64,000 nucleotides of DNA from Brevibacterium sp. W7.2 (GCF_018137945.1 NZ_CP073089.1:3720001-3784000); one strand, 5' to 3'. Shown: positions 36,572 through 45,377, numbered from the stretch's first letter. Made by a program: numbers and translations. Notes: a model not told the origin generated them from the sequence alone.

Positions 36572-38239
36572 TCATGCCGTGCCTGAGGGCGGCAGTGCGA
36601 GGTGCGGCCAGGTTGCGAGGTCGGCGCGCAGCTGCCGGTCATGGGTGGCGACGACGATCGCCGAGGCGGTCGTGCCCAGAGCCTCGGTGAGGTCGTCGAC
36701 GAGGAAGGCCGAGAGATGGTTCGTCGGCTCGTCGAGGAGGAGCAGATCGGGCTGCTCCGCCAGGCACAGCGCGAGCTGGAGGCGTCGCTGCTGACCCTGG
36801 GACAGCCGTCCGACCGGCGTCCTGGCTGCCGCCGAGTCGAGCAGGCCGAGACTCGCCAGCGACGGCGCGTCGTCGTTTCGCCCGCGTGCCCGACCATTCT
36901 CCCGTGCACTCCGGTCGATGTGTTCGGCGTAGATGCGGAACGCCGGCGTCGTCGCGTCCCAGTCGGGTGCCTCCTGGGTCAGCAGTGCGATCCGCGCCTC
37001 GGGATGCCGCGACACCACCCCGGTGCTCGGCGTGACCAGCCCGGCGAGCACTCCGAGCAGCGTCGACTTGCCCGCCCCGTTCGGACCGCTGAGCACGAGC
37101 CGGTCGCCGCCGTCGACGGCGATCGACACTGGCGCAGGCAGGCGTCGCTCGACGGTGATGTCCTCGGCGCTGAGGATCGGTGACCCGGCGCGCGTCCGCG
37201 ACGCCGGCCAGGTAAGGCGCAGCGGGGGCTGCGGCACCGTCACCCGGTGGGACTCGAGCTCCTCGACTCGCCGATTGAACGCCTGGACGACACCGGCTGC
37301 CCGCGTCGCGCGCTGGTGCTTGCCGGTGCCCTTCGGCGGTCGCCACCCGGTGGAGAGGCGGCCCCGGGCATCCTCGGCGGCCTGCGTGAGACGGGAGTGC
37401 TCGGCCACCTCGGCGGCATAGTCGTGCTCCCAGCTCTCCCGGTCGCGCCGCACCCCGTCGACCCACCCCGCGTAGCCGCCGGCGTACATGCGGGGCCGTC
37501 CGTCCCGGCTGGGATCGAGGTCGAGGAACGTCGTGGCCACGTCGCGGAGCAGAGCCCGGTCGTGGCTGACGATCGCGATCCCGCCGGCATGGTCCCGAAG
37601 GCGGGTCGTCAGGTAGTCAAGGGCCGCGGCGTCGAGGTGGTTCGTCGGTTCGTCGAGGAGGAGCAGGTCCGTGGTCGACCCGAGCACCATGGCCAGGCGC
37701 ACACGGTAGCGCTGCCCGACCGAGAGGCTGGCCAGGGTGCGGGTTCGGTCCGTCGTCGCGTGCAGCCCGGCCAGGGCGATGTCGATGCGCCGCTCGGCAT
37801 CCCACGCGTCGAGGCCGGTCGCGAGGTCGAGGGCTGCGGCGTAGTCGTCCTCGGCCCCGGTCTCACCGCCGGCCAGCCTCGCGGTCGTCTCCTCGAGCGC
37901 CGCCAGCGCCGCGAGTTCGTCGCTGATGGACTCGGCGATGAGGTCGCCGACGGTCCGCTCCCCCACGACGTCGAGCTCCTGCTCGACGAGGGCGAGGGTT
38001 CCGGTGCGGGTGACCGTCCCCGCGTCGGGAGCGAGCGCACCGGCGAGAACGTGGAGCAGGGTCGTCTTCCCGCGCCCGTTCTCCCCGACGATGGCCAGCC
38101 GGGAGCCGGCGGAGAGCGTGACATCGACGCCGTCGAGGACCGGGCGGCCGCCGCGGTTGACGGTGAGGTTCTCAGCGCGGATGTGCGCGGCCGCGCCCGC
38201 GGGAAGGGTGATGTGTCGAAGTGGTGAAGTCAGTGGCAT
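36572..38239 (-). CDS. ABC-F family ATPase, probable ribosome-protection (antibiotic resistance) type
   Basis: 555 residues, two ABC domains and no membrane segment. Domain 1: Walker [10 protein letters not shown], signature LSVGQRYRV, Walker [14 protein letters not shown]. An interdomain linker of roughly 80 residues, charged (about 270-345). Domain 2: [35 protein letters not shown] proteins displace antibiotics from, or act on, the ribosome. The resistance type is suggested by the upstream leader peptide and hairpin, which resemble ribosome-mediated attenuation. ATG 38239 has only a weak GAGAG site; a 3-codon ORF (ATG 38260 to TGA 38249) lies just before it. Confidence 0.85.
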   Translation of the reverse strand: MPLTSPLRHITLPAGAAAHIRAENLTVNRGGRPVLDGVDVTLSAGSRLAIVGENGRGKTTLLHVLAGALAPDAGTVTRTGTLALVEQELDVVGERTVGDLIAESISDELAALAALEETTARLAGGETGAEDDYAAALDLATGLDAWDAERRIDIALAGLHATTDRTRTLASLSVGQRYRVRLAMVLGSTTDLLLLDEPTNHLDAAALDYLTTRLRDHAGGIAIVSHDRALLRDVATTFLDLDPSRDGRPRMYAGGYAGWVDGVRRDRESWEHDYAAEVAEHSRLTQAAEDARGRLSTGWRPPKGTGKHQRATRAAGVVQAFNRRVEELESHRVTVPQPPLRLTWPASRTRAGSPILSAEDITVERRLPAPVSIAVDGGDRLVLSGPNGAGKSTLLGVLAGLVTPSTGVVSRHPEARIALLTQEAPDWDATTPAFRIYAEHIDRSARENGRARGRNDDAPSLASLGLLDSAAARTPVGRLSQGQQRRLQLALCLAEQPDLLLLDEPTNHLSAFLVDDLTEALGTTASAIVVATHDRQLRADLATWPHLALPPSGTA

Positions 38240-38280
38240 TGCAGTCTCTCAGCTCGTCATGGAGCCGGACAGCACAATGG

Positions 38281-38299
38281 GGCCGCCCGGCGATCGGCC
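38281..38299 (-). promoter_or_regulatory. second hairpin in the ABC-F leader
   Basis: GGCCG/CGGCC stem around 9 nt, between the leader peptide and the ABC-F start. It could be an alternative or anti-attenuator structure. Confidence 0.35.
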
Positions 38300-38343
38300 T
38301 GGACGGCGAACGAGAGATCAGAGGGTTGAGAAGACCGGTCCCG

Positions 38344-38359
38344 CCGCCGTCAGCGGCGG
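38344..38359 (-). promoter_or_regulatory. attenuator-like hairpin with leader-peptide stop codon in its loop
   Basis: CCGCCG-CTGA-CGGCGG on the minus strand: a 6-bp GC stem whose 4-nt loop holds the TGA of the leader peptide. A ribosome translating the leader would melt it. Confidence 0.55.
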
Positions 38360-38385
38360 TTCCACAGTTTCATCGAATCGATCAT
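38350..38385 (-). CDS. leader peptide MIDSMKLWNRR of the ABC-F gene
   Basis: Eleven codons plus stop, 111 nt upstream of the ABC-F start on the same strand. The ATG stands 7 nt after TAGACT (38393-38398), so it should be translated as a leaderless message from the transcript's first base. The end of the ORF is part of the hairpin at 38344-38359. This layout is what is known for antibiotic-induced ABC-F and methylase genes, where drug-stalled ribosomes on a short leader change RNA folding. The peptide itself matches nothing I know. Confidence 0.55.
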   Translation of the reverse strand: MIDSMKLWNRR

Positions 38386-38407
38386 GGCACCCAGTCTACC
38401 AAGCGGC

Positions 38408-38480
38408 TCACGCCGGTCAGCGGTCCAGGTCACGCCGGACAGCGGTCCAGGTCACGCCGGTCAGCAGACCAGCTCACGCC
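38408..38480. repeat. 22-bp tandem repeat, 3.3 copies
   Basis: Units at 38408, 38430 and 38452 (TCACGCCGGTCAGCGGTCC type, one or few differences) and a partial fourth at 38474-38480. It spans the 3' end and stop codon of the metal ATPase and the region just upstream of the ABC-F leader promoter (-10 at 38393). Confidence 0.85.
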
Positions 38481-40543
38481 CGGGCGGGCTCGGGACGGTT
38501 CTCGTGGGCGATGCCCGAGTGCTCGTCGCCGTTGCCGAACCGCAGCAGCCGCAGGGCGTTGAGGACGACGAGGAACGTCGATCCCTCATGGATGAACACG
38601 ACCGGTCCCATCTGCAGCCCGAGCAGGCTTGCGGGGACGAGGAAGGCGACGATGACGAGGGAGGCGATGAGGTTCTGCCGGATGATCGCCGAGGAGGCCC
38701 GGCTCAGCCGGATGAGGAACGGGACCTTGCCGATGTCGTCGCTCATCAGGGCGACATCCGCGGTCTCGAGTGCGACAGCCGAGCTCGCGGCCCCCATCGC
38801 CACCCCCACCGAGGCGTTCGCCATGGCCGGGGCGTCGTTGACGCCGTCGCCGACCATCGCGGTGTCGCCCTGCGAGGCGAGTCGGCGGATCGTCGACACC
38901 TTGTCCTCGGGCATGAGGTCGCCGGCGGCGGTGTCGACGCCGACCTCGGAGCCGATCGCGTCGGCGACGCGCTGATTGTCCCCGGAGATCATCACGAGCT
39001 CATCGACGCCGGAGGTGCGCAGGGAGCTGATGACGGCCTTCGCCTCGGCGCGCGGGGCGTCCATGACGCCGAGGGCACCGAGGAACCGGCCGCCCCAGCG
39101 GACGACCATGATCGTCCGGCCCGCGTTCTGCAGCTGGGTGACGAGGCCCTCGATCTCCGGGGTGAGGTCGCCGGCGAACATGCGCAGGCTGCCGAGTTCG
39201 GCACGCTGCCCGGCGATCGTCGCCGTCACGCCCTGACCGGTGACCGATTCGACGTCGACGGCCTCGAGTCGGTCGGCGGCAGGCACCTGCGGGTCGAGGC
39301 CGGTGACGATCGCCGTGGCGAGGGGATGGTCGACGGAGGATTCTAGGGCGAGAGCGACGCGGGAGAGCTCGCCGGCCTCGACGCCCGCGGCGGGTCGGAT
39401 GTCGGTGAGCCGCGGCAGTCCCCAGGTCAGCGTGCCGGTCTTGTCGAAGGCGATCGAGCGCACCTTCCCGAGCGTCTCGAGGGGTCCGCCGCCCTTGATG
39501 AGCAGCCCTGCCCGGGCCGCGCGGGCGACACCGGAGAGGACGGCGGCGGGGGTGGCGATGGCGAGCGCGCACGGGCTCGCGGCGACGAGGACGAGCATCG
39601 CGCGGTAGAAGCTGTCGGCGAACGTCTCGTCGAGGACGAACCAGCCGACCAAGAGGACGATGAGGACCATCGCGATGACGGCGGGAACGTACCAGCGCTG
39701 GAATCGGTCGATGAAGCGCTGGGTCGCGCTCTTCGTGTCGTCGGCTTCGCGGACCATCGTCACGACCCGGGAGAGCGTCGAGTCCGCGGAGACGGCGAGG
39801 ACGACGACGTCGAGGGAGCCGGAGCCGTTGACGGTGCCGGCGAAGACCCGGGAGGCCGGGTCGATGCGCCCCGGGTTGTCGACGGCCTCGGTGCGGTCGG
39901 TGACCGGGGACTTCTCCGCGGGGATGCTCTCGCCGGTGATCGCCGACTGGTCGACGGCCGAGTTGCCGACGGCGACGAAGCCGTCGGCTGGGATGCGGGC
40001 ATGAGGGCGCACGACGACGACATCGCCGATCTCGAGATCTTCGGTGGGCCGCTCCACGACGTCATCGCCGACGCGCACGAGCGCGGTGGCCGGGGCGAGC
40101 TCCGCGAGCGCCTCGATCGAGCGCTTGGCCCGACCCATCGCGTACTCTTCGAGGGCGTGACCGAGGGAGAAGAGGAAGAGGAGCACAGCGCCTTCGGCGA
40201 ACCGCCCGACGCTGGCCGCGCCGATCGCGGCGACGAGCATGAGGAAGTCGACCTCGAACCGGCCGTGCCGCACGGAGTTGATCGCCGTGGCGAAGGTGAA
40301 GAACCCGCCGAAGAAGTACGTCGCGAGGAAGAGGGGGATGGCGATCTGGGTCAGGGGTGCGCCGGGGACGAAGTACTCGAAGATCGCTCCGGCGATGTAG
40401 GTGACACCGGAGGTGATCGCGAACCCGAGTTCCCAGGCGGGCCCGCCGAGGCGACCGTGACCGTGCCCATCATCGCCGGGTTTCGCACGCGACCGGTCGT
40501 TCGTCGCCGTGACAGCTGCCGACTCGTTCCGCTTCTCGTCCAT
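38474..40543 (-). CDS. P1B-4-type heavy-metal P-type ATPase (CoaT/CtpD-like)
   Basis: 689 residues. Cytoplasmic motifs: TGES phosphatase loop (ITGESIPAEKS), phosphorylation site FDKTGTLTWG, and GDGVNDAPAM hinge. The membrane metal site has SPCALAIATPAA (SPC rather than CPC) and, in a late helix, FIHEGSTFLVVLNALRLL; SPC plus HEGxT defines the P1B-4 class, which exports Co(II), Fe(II) or Zn(II). There is no N-terminal metal-binding domain, only a His-containing tail DDGHGHGR. The start ATG 40543 is leaderless (TACGAT 6 nt upstream). Substrate metal not determinable here. Confidence 0.9.
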   Translation of the reverse strand: MDEKRNESAAVTATNDRSRAKPGDDGHGHGRLGGPAWELGFAITSGVTYIAGAIFEYFVPGAPLTQIAIPLFLATYFFGGFFTFATAINSVRHGRFEVDFLMLVAAIGAASVGRFAEGAVLLFLFSLGHALEEYAMGRAKRSIEALAELAPATALVRVGDDVVERPTEDLEIGDVVVVRPHARIPADGFVAVGNSAVDQSAITGESIPAEKSPVTDRTEAVDNPGRIDPASRVFAGTVNGSGSLDVVVLAVSADSTLSRVVTMVREADDTKSATQRFIDRFQRWYVPAVIAMVLIVLLVGWFVLDETFADSFYRAMLVLVAASPCALAIATPAAVLSGVARAARAGLLIKGGGPLETLGKVRSIAFDKTGTLTWGLPRLTDIRPAAGVEAGELSRVALALESSVDHPLATAIVTGLDPQVPAADRLEAVDVESVTGQGVTATIAGQRAELGSLRMFAGDLTPEIEGLVTQLQNAGRTIMVVRWGGRFLGALGVMDAPRAEAKAVISSLRTSGVDELVMISGDNQRVADAIGSEVGVDTAAGDLMPEDKVSTIRRLASQGDTAMVGDGVNDAPAMANASVGVAMGAASSAVALETADVALMSDDIGKVPFLIRLSRASSAIIRQNLIASLVIVAFLVPASLLGLQMGPVVFIHEGSTFLVVLNALRLLRFGNGDEHSGIAHENRPEPARA

Positions 40544-40549
40544 ACCCCA

Positions 40550-40577
40550 ATCGTATGCACGTATATTTATATGTCAA
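40550..40577 (-). promoter_or_regulatory. leaderless promoter with AT-rich operator, metal ATPase gene
   Basis: TTGACA (40572-40577) and TACGAT (40550-40555) are separated by 16 nt, and TACGAT ends 6 nt before the ATG. The spacer is strikingly AT-rich and includes ATATT-N8-AATAT, a plausible binding site for an ArsR/SmtB-type metal sensor. Confidence 0.65.
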
Positions 40578-40594
40578 TATGTTTGCGGGAACTC

Positions 40595-41800
40595 TCAGTC
40601 GTCGAGGAGCGCTGCGGCGTACATCGGGCGGGCGGCGTCGGGGCTCGGCGGGTGGAATAGCCCGGCTGTCGCGTCGCGGTAGAGGCGGGAGGCCTCGTGG
40701 CTGTTGTCGAAGCCGCTGCCGCCGGTGCTCAGCAGGGCGGCCTCCGCGGTGCGGCGGGCCGCCTCGGCGGACTTGATCCTCGCGCCGACGAGACGCAGGG
40801 GCCAGCCGGCGCCGTGATCGACGAGGTCGTCGAAGTCGCGGGAGTACGCGTCGATCATCGCGGGCACCGTGAGGTAGTCGAGGTGGGCGTCGGCGAGTCG
40901 GGTGCGGGCCTCGGGGACCTCGGCGAACGTCGTCCCGGACTTCGCCGATCTCCGCGTCTTCAGCGCTGCCGCCCCGACCTCGAGGGCGCGTGCGGCGATG
41001 CCGGCGTAGACGGCGGCGATGAGGAGCTGGAAGTTGCTCGTGATCGCGAATGTGAGCAGGTCGGGGTGACGACCGGCGGGGATGACGCGCGAGACGCGGT
41101 CGGGGCGCATCGGCACGCGGTCGAGGATCGTCGCCCGCGACTGGGAGCCCCGCATGCCGAGGACGTCCCAGCGATCGGAGACGCTGATGCCCGGGGCGTC
41201 GCGGTCGATGAACCCGTAGACGAGTTCGCCCTCCGCCGGTTCGTCGCCGTCGGGACCGGCGATGCCGTCGTCGACCGGGGTGATCGCGCCGTGGACGATG
41301 AGCCGGGTCCACACGGGTGACAGCGAGGTGAAGATCTTCACCCCGGTGAGTTCGTAGCCGCCGTCGGGTGTCGGGACCGCCTCGGTGTTGGAACCCTGGA
41401 GCACCCAGTCGTTGCCCGGTTCGGAGATCCCGAACGCGAAGATCTCACCGGCCATGGCCTCGTCGAACACCCAGTTCAGCGAATCGTCGCCGCGATCGGC
41501 CAGGGCCTTGACGACGCCGGTGGTCATGAGGTGCATGTTGACGGCGAGCGCGGTCGCCGGTGCCGCCGCGGCGAGGCGCTGCTGGAGTCGGGCGACCTCG
41601 AAGAGGCTCAGCCCCGGTCCCCCGTGCGCGGTGGGGACGAAGAGCGTGAGGTAGCCGCGGGCCGCAAGCTCCTCGAGGTCCGCGTCGAAGAAGCCGTTCT
41701 CCCGGTCGGTGACGGCTGCGCGCTCCCGGAAGCGCTCGAGCATCTCCGCGGGCAGGAAGCGCTCGCCGAGTTCGGTGATGTGGGCTTCGCGATCGGTCAT
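40595..41800 (-). CDS. acyl-CoA dehydrogenase family protein
   Basis: 401 residues in the three-domain acyl-CoA dehydrogenase layout: an N-terminal helical part (FFDADLEELAARGYLTLFVPTAHGGPGLSLFEV), a middle sheet (FAFGISEPGNDWVL, ELTGVKIFTSLSPVW, WDVLGMRGSQSRATIL) and a C-terminal helical domain. The usual catalytic glutamate cannot be placed by eye. It would take electrons to ETF. ATG 41800 has AGGAGA. Last gene of a four-gene operon with a ketoacyl synthase and AMP-ligase. Confidence 0.85.
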   Translation of the reverse strand: MTDREAHITELGERFLPAEMLERFRERAAVTDRENGFFDADLEELAARGYLTLFVPTAHGGPGLSLFEVARLQQRLAAAAPATALAVNMHLMTTGVVKALADRGDDSLNWVFDEAMAGEIFAFGISEPGNDWVLQGSNTEAVPTPDGGYELTGVKIFTSLSPVWTRLIVHGAITPVDDGIAGPDGDEPAEGELVYGFIDRDAPGISVSDRWDVLGMRGSQSRATILDRVPMRPDRVSRVIPAGRHPDLLTFAITSNFQLLIAAVYAGIAARALEVGAAALKTRRSAKSGTTFAEVPEARTRLADAHLDYLTVPAMIDAYSRDFDDLVDHGAGWPLRLVGARIKSAEAARRTAEAALLSTGGSGFDNSHEASRLYRDATAGLFHPPSPDAARPMYAAALLDD

Positions 41801-41820
41801 CGTCTCTCCTTGTTCTCTGG

Positions 41821-41871
41821 TCTCACAGTTGCGCTGATCTCGCGGTTGCGGCGGTCTCACGGTTGCGGCCG
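41821..41871. repeat. 17-bp tandem repeat, 3 copies
   Basis: TCTCACAGTTGCGCTGA, TCTCGCGGTTGCGGCGG and TCTCACGGTTGCGGCCG follow directly; they cover the 3' end of the ketoacyl synthase gene and the spacer before the acyl-CoA dehydrogenase. Confidence 0.75.
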
Positions 41872-43128
41872 GCGCAGGATGATCGCGCCGTTGTGGCCGC
41901 CGAAGCCGAAGGACGTCGACAGCACGGTGTCGATCGGCGCCTCGTCGCCCACTGATCGTGCCTGGCCTGCGACGATGTCCCAGCCCTCGGCGTCGGGGTC
42001 GCCGAGGTTGAGCGTCGGCGGCAGGACCTGATCCCGCAGCGCGGCGATCGCGATGATCGCTTCGACGACTCCGGCGGCGCCGAGGAGGTGGCCGGTGCTC
42101 GACTTCGTCGCGCTGATCGGGATCGTGCGGGCGGTATCGCCGAGGGCGGCGTCGAAGGCGGCGAGTTCTGCCCGGTCGCCGGCTGGGGTGCCGGTGGCGT
42201 GGGCGTTGATGTGGTCGATGTCGGCCGGTTCGAGCCCGGCATCGGTCAGGGCCTCGCGCATCGCCGCTGCCGCACCGCGGCCGTCGGGGTGCGGGTTCGT
42301 CGGATGGTGGGCGTCGCTCGCGGCACCGAACCCGTCGAGCTCGGCGAGCACCGCGGCGCCGCGGGCGGCCGCGCTGTCGGCGGATTCGAGGAGGATCGCC
42401 GCAGCCCCCTGGCTCATGACGAAGCCCTTCCGGGCGGCGTCGAAGGGTCGGCTCGCCGCCCGCGGATCGTCCTCGTACCCGGCGGCGAGTGCCCGGAGGT
42501 TGGCGTTCGAGGCGAGGTTGACCGGTCCGAGGCAGTCCTCCATCCCGACGACGAGGACCGCGTCGGCGTACCCGTGGCGGATGCGCCGCATCGCCTCGCC
42601 GAGGCCGATCGCCCCGGACGCGCAGGTGGCCGACACGCCCTGTGCGGGACCGCGGAGTTCGAAGCGCTGACTGAGGAGGGCGGCCGCGGAATCGGGGGCG
42701 CCGTGGATGGCGAGGGTGAGGGGGACGCCGCGCGGGCCCGTCGCGTCGAGAGCGCGGGTGGCTGACTGCATGGCGTCGACGGGTCCGGATCCGGTGGCGG
42801 CGATGACGCCGACGCGCTCGCGGTCCCACGGCAGCGCGGCGGCGGGGTCGGGGATGCCGGCCTGTGCCAGCGCCTGGTCGCCGGCGGCGATCGCCCAGTG
42901 CTGGACCGGGCTGAGACGACGGGCGAGCGCTCGCGGGAGGACCGCCTCGGCGTCGAAGTCCGTGATCTGCCCGCCGATGCGCACGGCGAGGTCGGCGAAC
43001 TCCTCTCCGACGAGGACGTCGATCGCGCTGCGCCCGGCGCGGACCGCGTCCCAGAGGCTCTCGGGGTCGAGTCCGCCCGGGGTGATCGCGCCCATGCCGG
43101 TGATGACGGCGCGGCGGTCACCGCTCAC
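41857..43128 (-). CDS. beta-ketoacyl synthase (FabF/KAS II-like)
   Basis: 423 residues with a complete Cys-His-His site: Cys in GVSATCASGAIG, His in NAHATGTPAGD and Lys/His in ATKSSTGHLLGAAG. It condenses an acyl thioester with a malonyl-ACP-type extender. Start GTG 43128 follows GAGGCGG; the AMP-ligase stop is 10 nt upstream. No acyl carrier protein, ketoreductase or dehydratase gene is next to it, unlike housekeeping fab operons, so a special role in making or modifying a lipid is likely. Confidence 0.9.
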   Translation of the reverse strand: MSGDRRAVITGMGAITPGGLDPESLWDAVRAGRSAIDVLVGEEFADLAVRIGGQITDFDAEAVLPRALARRLSPVQHWAIAAGDQALAQAGIPDPAAALPWDRERVGVIAATGSGPVDAMQSATRALDATGPRGVPLTLAIHGAPDSAAALLSQRFELRGPAQGVSATCASGAIGLGEAMRRIRHGYADAVLVVGMEDCLGPVNLASNANLRALAAGYEDDPRAASRPFDAARKGFVMSQGAAAILLESADSAAARGAAVLAELDGFGAASDAHHPTNPHPDGRGAAAAMREALTDAGLEPADIDHINAHATGTPAGDRAELAAFDAALGDTARTIPISATKSSTGHLLGAAGVVEAIIAIAALRDQVLPPTLNLGDPDAEGWDIVAGQARSVGDEAPIDTVLSTSFGFGGHNGAIILRRPQP

Positions 43129-43138
43129 TGTCGCCGCC

Positions 43139-44707
43139 TCACAGTCTGCGTCCCTGTCCGTTCACGATGAGGTCAACGGTTTCCGTGCGTCGAATCTTCC
43201 CGCCGACCGTGCGCGGCAGTCGATCGAGGACGTAGAACCGCCGCGGCACGAACTGCGGTGCGAGCTGGGTCCGCCCGTGTGCGAGGAGGGCCGCCTTGTC
43301 CGGGACGTCCGACATCGACTCCGGTGTCGACGTGGGCATCGACGTCGACTGGTCGCCGCGGTCCTCGATGACGAGGGCGACGACGGTGCCGAGGTTCGCG
43401 TCGGGGAGGGCGATGGCGACGACCTCGCCGAGGTGGGGCACAGTGCCGTACGCCCGTTCGACCTCGGGGAGGGAGACCTTGTGGCCTCCGGTGATCGCGA
43501 TGTCCCCGGCCCGTCCGGCGAGCTGGAGGAGACCGCCGTCCATTCGCCCCTGATCGTGGACGGTGGCCCAGCCGTCGGGGCCGCGGAGGACCTCGGTGCT
43601 CGTGCCGGTGACGTAGCCCTCGGAGCATGCGGCGGCGAGGATCCACAGCGTCCCGAGCTCACCGTCGGGCACGGGGGAACCGGAGTCGTCGCGGATCTGT
43701 GCGCCGATCGTCGGATAGATCGTGATCCACGTGCCGTCGCCGGCGCGGGAGTCTCCGATGAATCCGATCTCCGCGGCCCCGTAATAGCTGATGAGACGGG
43801 TGTCGGGAAGGACCTCGCCGAGGCGGTCGCGGATGACCGCGGGCAGGTTCGCTCCCCCGGTGACGACGAGGTCGAGACCGGCGAAGCGTGCGGGGTCACG
43901 GTCGGCCGCCTCGGCGAGCGCCCGGATGATCGCGGGCACCGCGACGATCCGGGTGATCTTCTCCTCGGCGATGCGCCGGCCCATGGCTGCGGGGTCGAAC
44001 TCGTCGGCGACGTGGATGGTGCCGCCGGTCGCGAGGCTCTCGATGACGGCGTAGAGGGTGAGGCTGTAGGACACGGGTCCGGGTGCGAGCGTCGCGACGC
44101 CCGGCAGCGGTTCGAGGTGGGCGGCGGAGACGGCGACGTTCGCGCGGTACTGCTCCCGGGTCTTGATGAACGCCTTCGGGTTGCTCGTCGTGCCCGAGGA
44201 GAAGAGCATGAGGAAGGGCTCCGCGGGCGCGCGGACGCTCGGGGCGGGAAGGCCGGGGTCGGATCGGCGGGCGGTGACGGCGGACTCGAAGGCGGCCGCG
44301 GAGATGACGGTGCCGGTCCACGCGGAGGCGGCGAGCGCCTCGGCGAGGGCGGGTGAGTCGCTGATGACGACGCCGATACCGGTGGCCTGGATGATCCCGA
44401 CCTGGTGGCTCAGCGGCCAGCGGGGGTCGATCGTCGCGGAGACCGCGCGGAAGCCGGCGAGCCCGGCGACGATGCGGGCGGTGAGGAACGCCGAGGTGTG
44501 GCTGACGGCCGTGATCGGCACGCCCGCGGTCTCCGGGGCCGGTGTCGGCGGGGCGGGTTGGGCGCGGTGGAGGGCGTCGACGGCGGCGAAGACGGCACGG
44601 GAGTCGGCGACGAGCTCGGCATAGGTGAGCCGGTCGTCCCCGCCGACGATCGCGGGCCTGTCGGGATGGGACGCCGCGGTGGCGAGGATGCTCGCGGTGA
44701 TGGGCAC
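43139..44707 (-). CDS. AMP-dependent ligase (acyl-CoA/acyl-ACP synthetase-like)
   Basis: 522 residues of the ANL superfamily: phosphate loop MLFSSGTTSNPKAF, YYGAAEIGF (A5), VHDQGRM and LAGRAGD (A7/A8), and the catalytic lysine in PRTVGGKIRR. The C-terminal part carries a Ser/Thr/Met-rich insertion (SMPTSTPESMSDV). It should activate a carboxylic acid as acyl-AMP and load CoA or a carrier. GTG 44707 is chosen for the GAGGG site, 8 nt after the membrane-protein stop. Operon with ketoacyl synthase and acyl-CoA dehydrogenase; acid unknown. Confidence 0.85.
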   Translation of the reverse strand: MPITASILATAASHPDRPAIVGGDDRLTYAELVADSRAVFAAVDALHRAQPAPPTPAPETAGVPITAVSHTSAFLTARIVAGLAGFRAVSATIDPRWPLSHQVGIIQATGIGVVISDSPALAEALAASAWTGTVISAAAFESAVTARRSDPGLPAPSVRAPAEPFLMLFSSGTTSNPKAFIKTREQYRANVAVSAAHLEPLPGVATLAPGPVSYSLTLYAVIESLATGGTIHVADEFDPAAMGRRIAEEKITRIVAVPAIIRALAEAADRDPARFAGLDLVVTGGANLPAVIRDRLGEVLPDTRLISYYGAAEIGFIGDSRAGDGTWITIYPTIGAQIRDDSGSPVPDGELGTLWILAAACSEGYVTGTSTEVLRGPDGWATVHDQGRMDGGLLQLAGRAGDIAITGGHKVSLPEVERAYGTVPHLGEVVAIALPDANLGTVVALVIEDRGDQSTSMPTSTPESMSDVPDKAALLAHGRTQLAPQFVPRRFYVLDRLPRTVGGKIRRTETVDLIVNGQGRRL

Positions 44708-44715
44708 GGGGACCC

Positions 44716-45243
44716 TCAGGCCGCGTGGCTGCGGGCGCTGATGTCCGGGGCCTTGGCGGGGGTCGGGTCCGTGGAGACGGTCTTCGGGGCGCCGACCATG
44801 ATCTCGGCGTCGGGGGTCGGAACGATCATCCCGAGCGGGTCGGTCAGTCCCGCCTCGGCGTAGAGCCGGGTGACACGGGAGCGCAGGGCGCGCATGATGA
44901 AGATCGCGGCGATGGGGATGAGGACGATGACGATCACCGAGGTGACGCCGACGGTCAGGGAGATCGAGTCGGCGACGCCGTACATCGGGAGGCCGAAGAG
45001 CCCGAAGATCACGCCGAGGATCGCGAGTGCGCCGAGCCAGACGAAGACCATGGTCACGCGGCTCCACACGGTGTCGAAGCGGCTGAGCTCCTCGTCGAGG
45101 GCGACGATCTCGGAGAGTTCGGGGCGGCGGTCGGCGGGGATCCGCCGGAACACCTGTTCGCCTGCGTCCGTGCCGTTCGACCACTGTCGGATGACCTGGC
45201 CGTTGCCGGTGATGTGCCACCGTGATGTCCACTGCTCCGTCAT
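44716..45243 (-). CDS. two-helix membrane protein, unknown function, first gene of the acyl-chain operon
   Basis: 175 residues. An N-terminal soluble part (about 60 residues: RWHITGNGQVIRQWSNG, then an acidic helix), two membrane helices (VTMVFVWLGALAILGVIFGLF and SVIVIVLIPIAAIFIMRAL), and a C-terminal tail. I do not recognise the family. ATG 45243 is 7 nt after TAGACT (45251-45256) and without a ribosome site, so it is leaderless and probably marks the promoter of the whole operon. Confidence 0.65.
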   Translation of the reverse strand: MTEQWTSRWHITGNGQVIRQWSNGTDAGEQVFRRIPADRRPELSEIVALDEELSRFDTVWSRVTMVFVWLGALAILGVIFGLFGLPMYGVADSISLTVGVTSVIVIVLIPIAAIFIMRALRSRVTRLYAEAGLTDPLGMIVPTPDAEIMVGAPKTVSTDPTPAKAPDISARSHAA

Positions 45244-45250
45244 AGTGCGC

Positions 45251-45256
45251 AGTCTA
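45251..45256 (-). promoter_or_regulatory. -10 box of the acyl-chain operon (leaderless spacing)
   Basis: TAGACT with 7 nt to ATG 45243. Same hexamer and spacing as at 457 and 38393. Confidence 0.5.
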
Positions 45257-45337
45257 AAGGGTGGAGATGAGCGGGAAACTCAGGGCGCCGCCCCGAGCCT
45301 CGGGAGGACTCCCGGACCCGGCGCGACGCCCGTGCGG

Positions 45338-45358
45338 TGATCGGTGCGCGACCGATCA
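45338..45358. terminator. hairpin downstream of the aldehyde dehydrogenase gene
   Basis: TGATCGGT (45338-45345) and ACCGATCA (45351-45358) form a perfect 8-bp stem with loop GCGCG, 20 nt after the minus-strand stop at 45378. Confidence 0.6.
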
Positions 45359-45377
45359 GGCTGAGTTCACCAGCAGA

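Noticed and set aside
38408..38480. Possible CRISPR array
   Set aside because: The units are contiguous without spacers and there are no cas genes; it is a simple tandem repeat. The same applies to 54882-54946.
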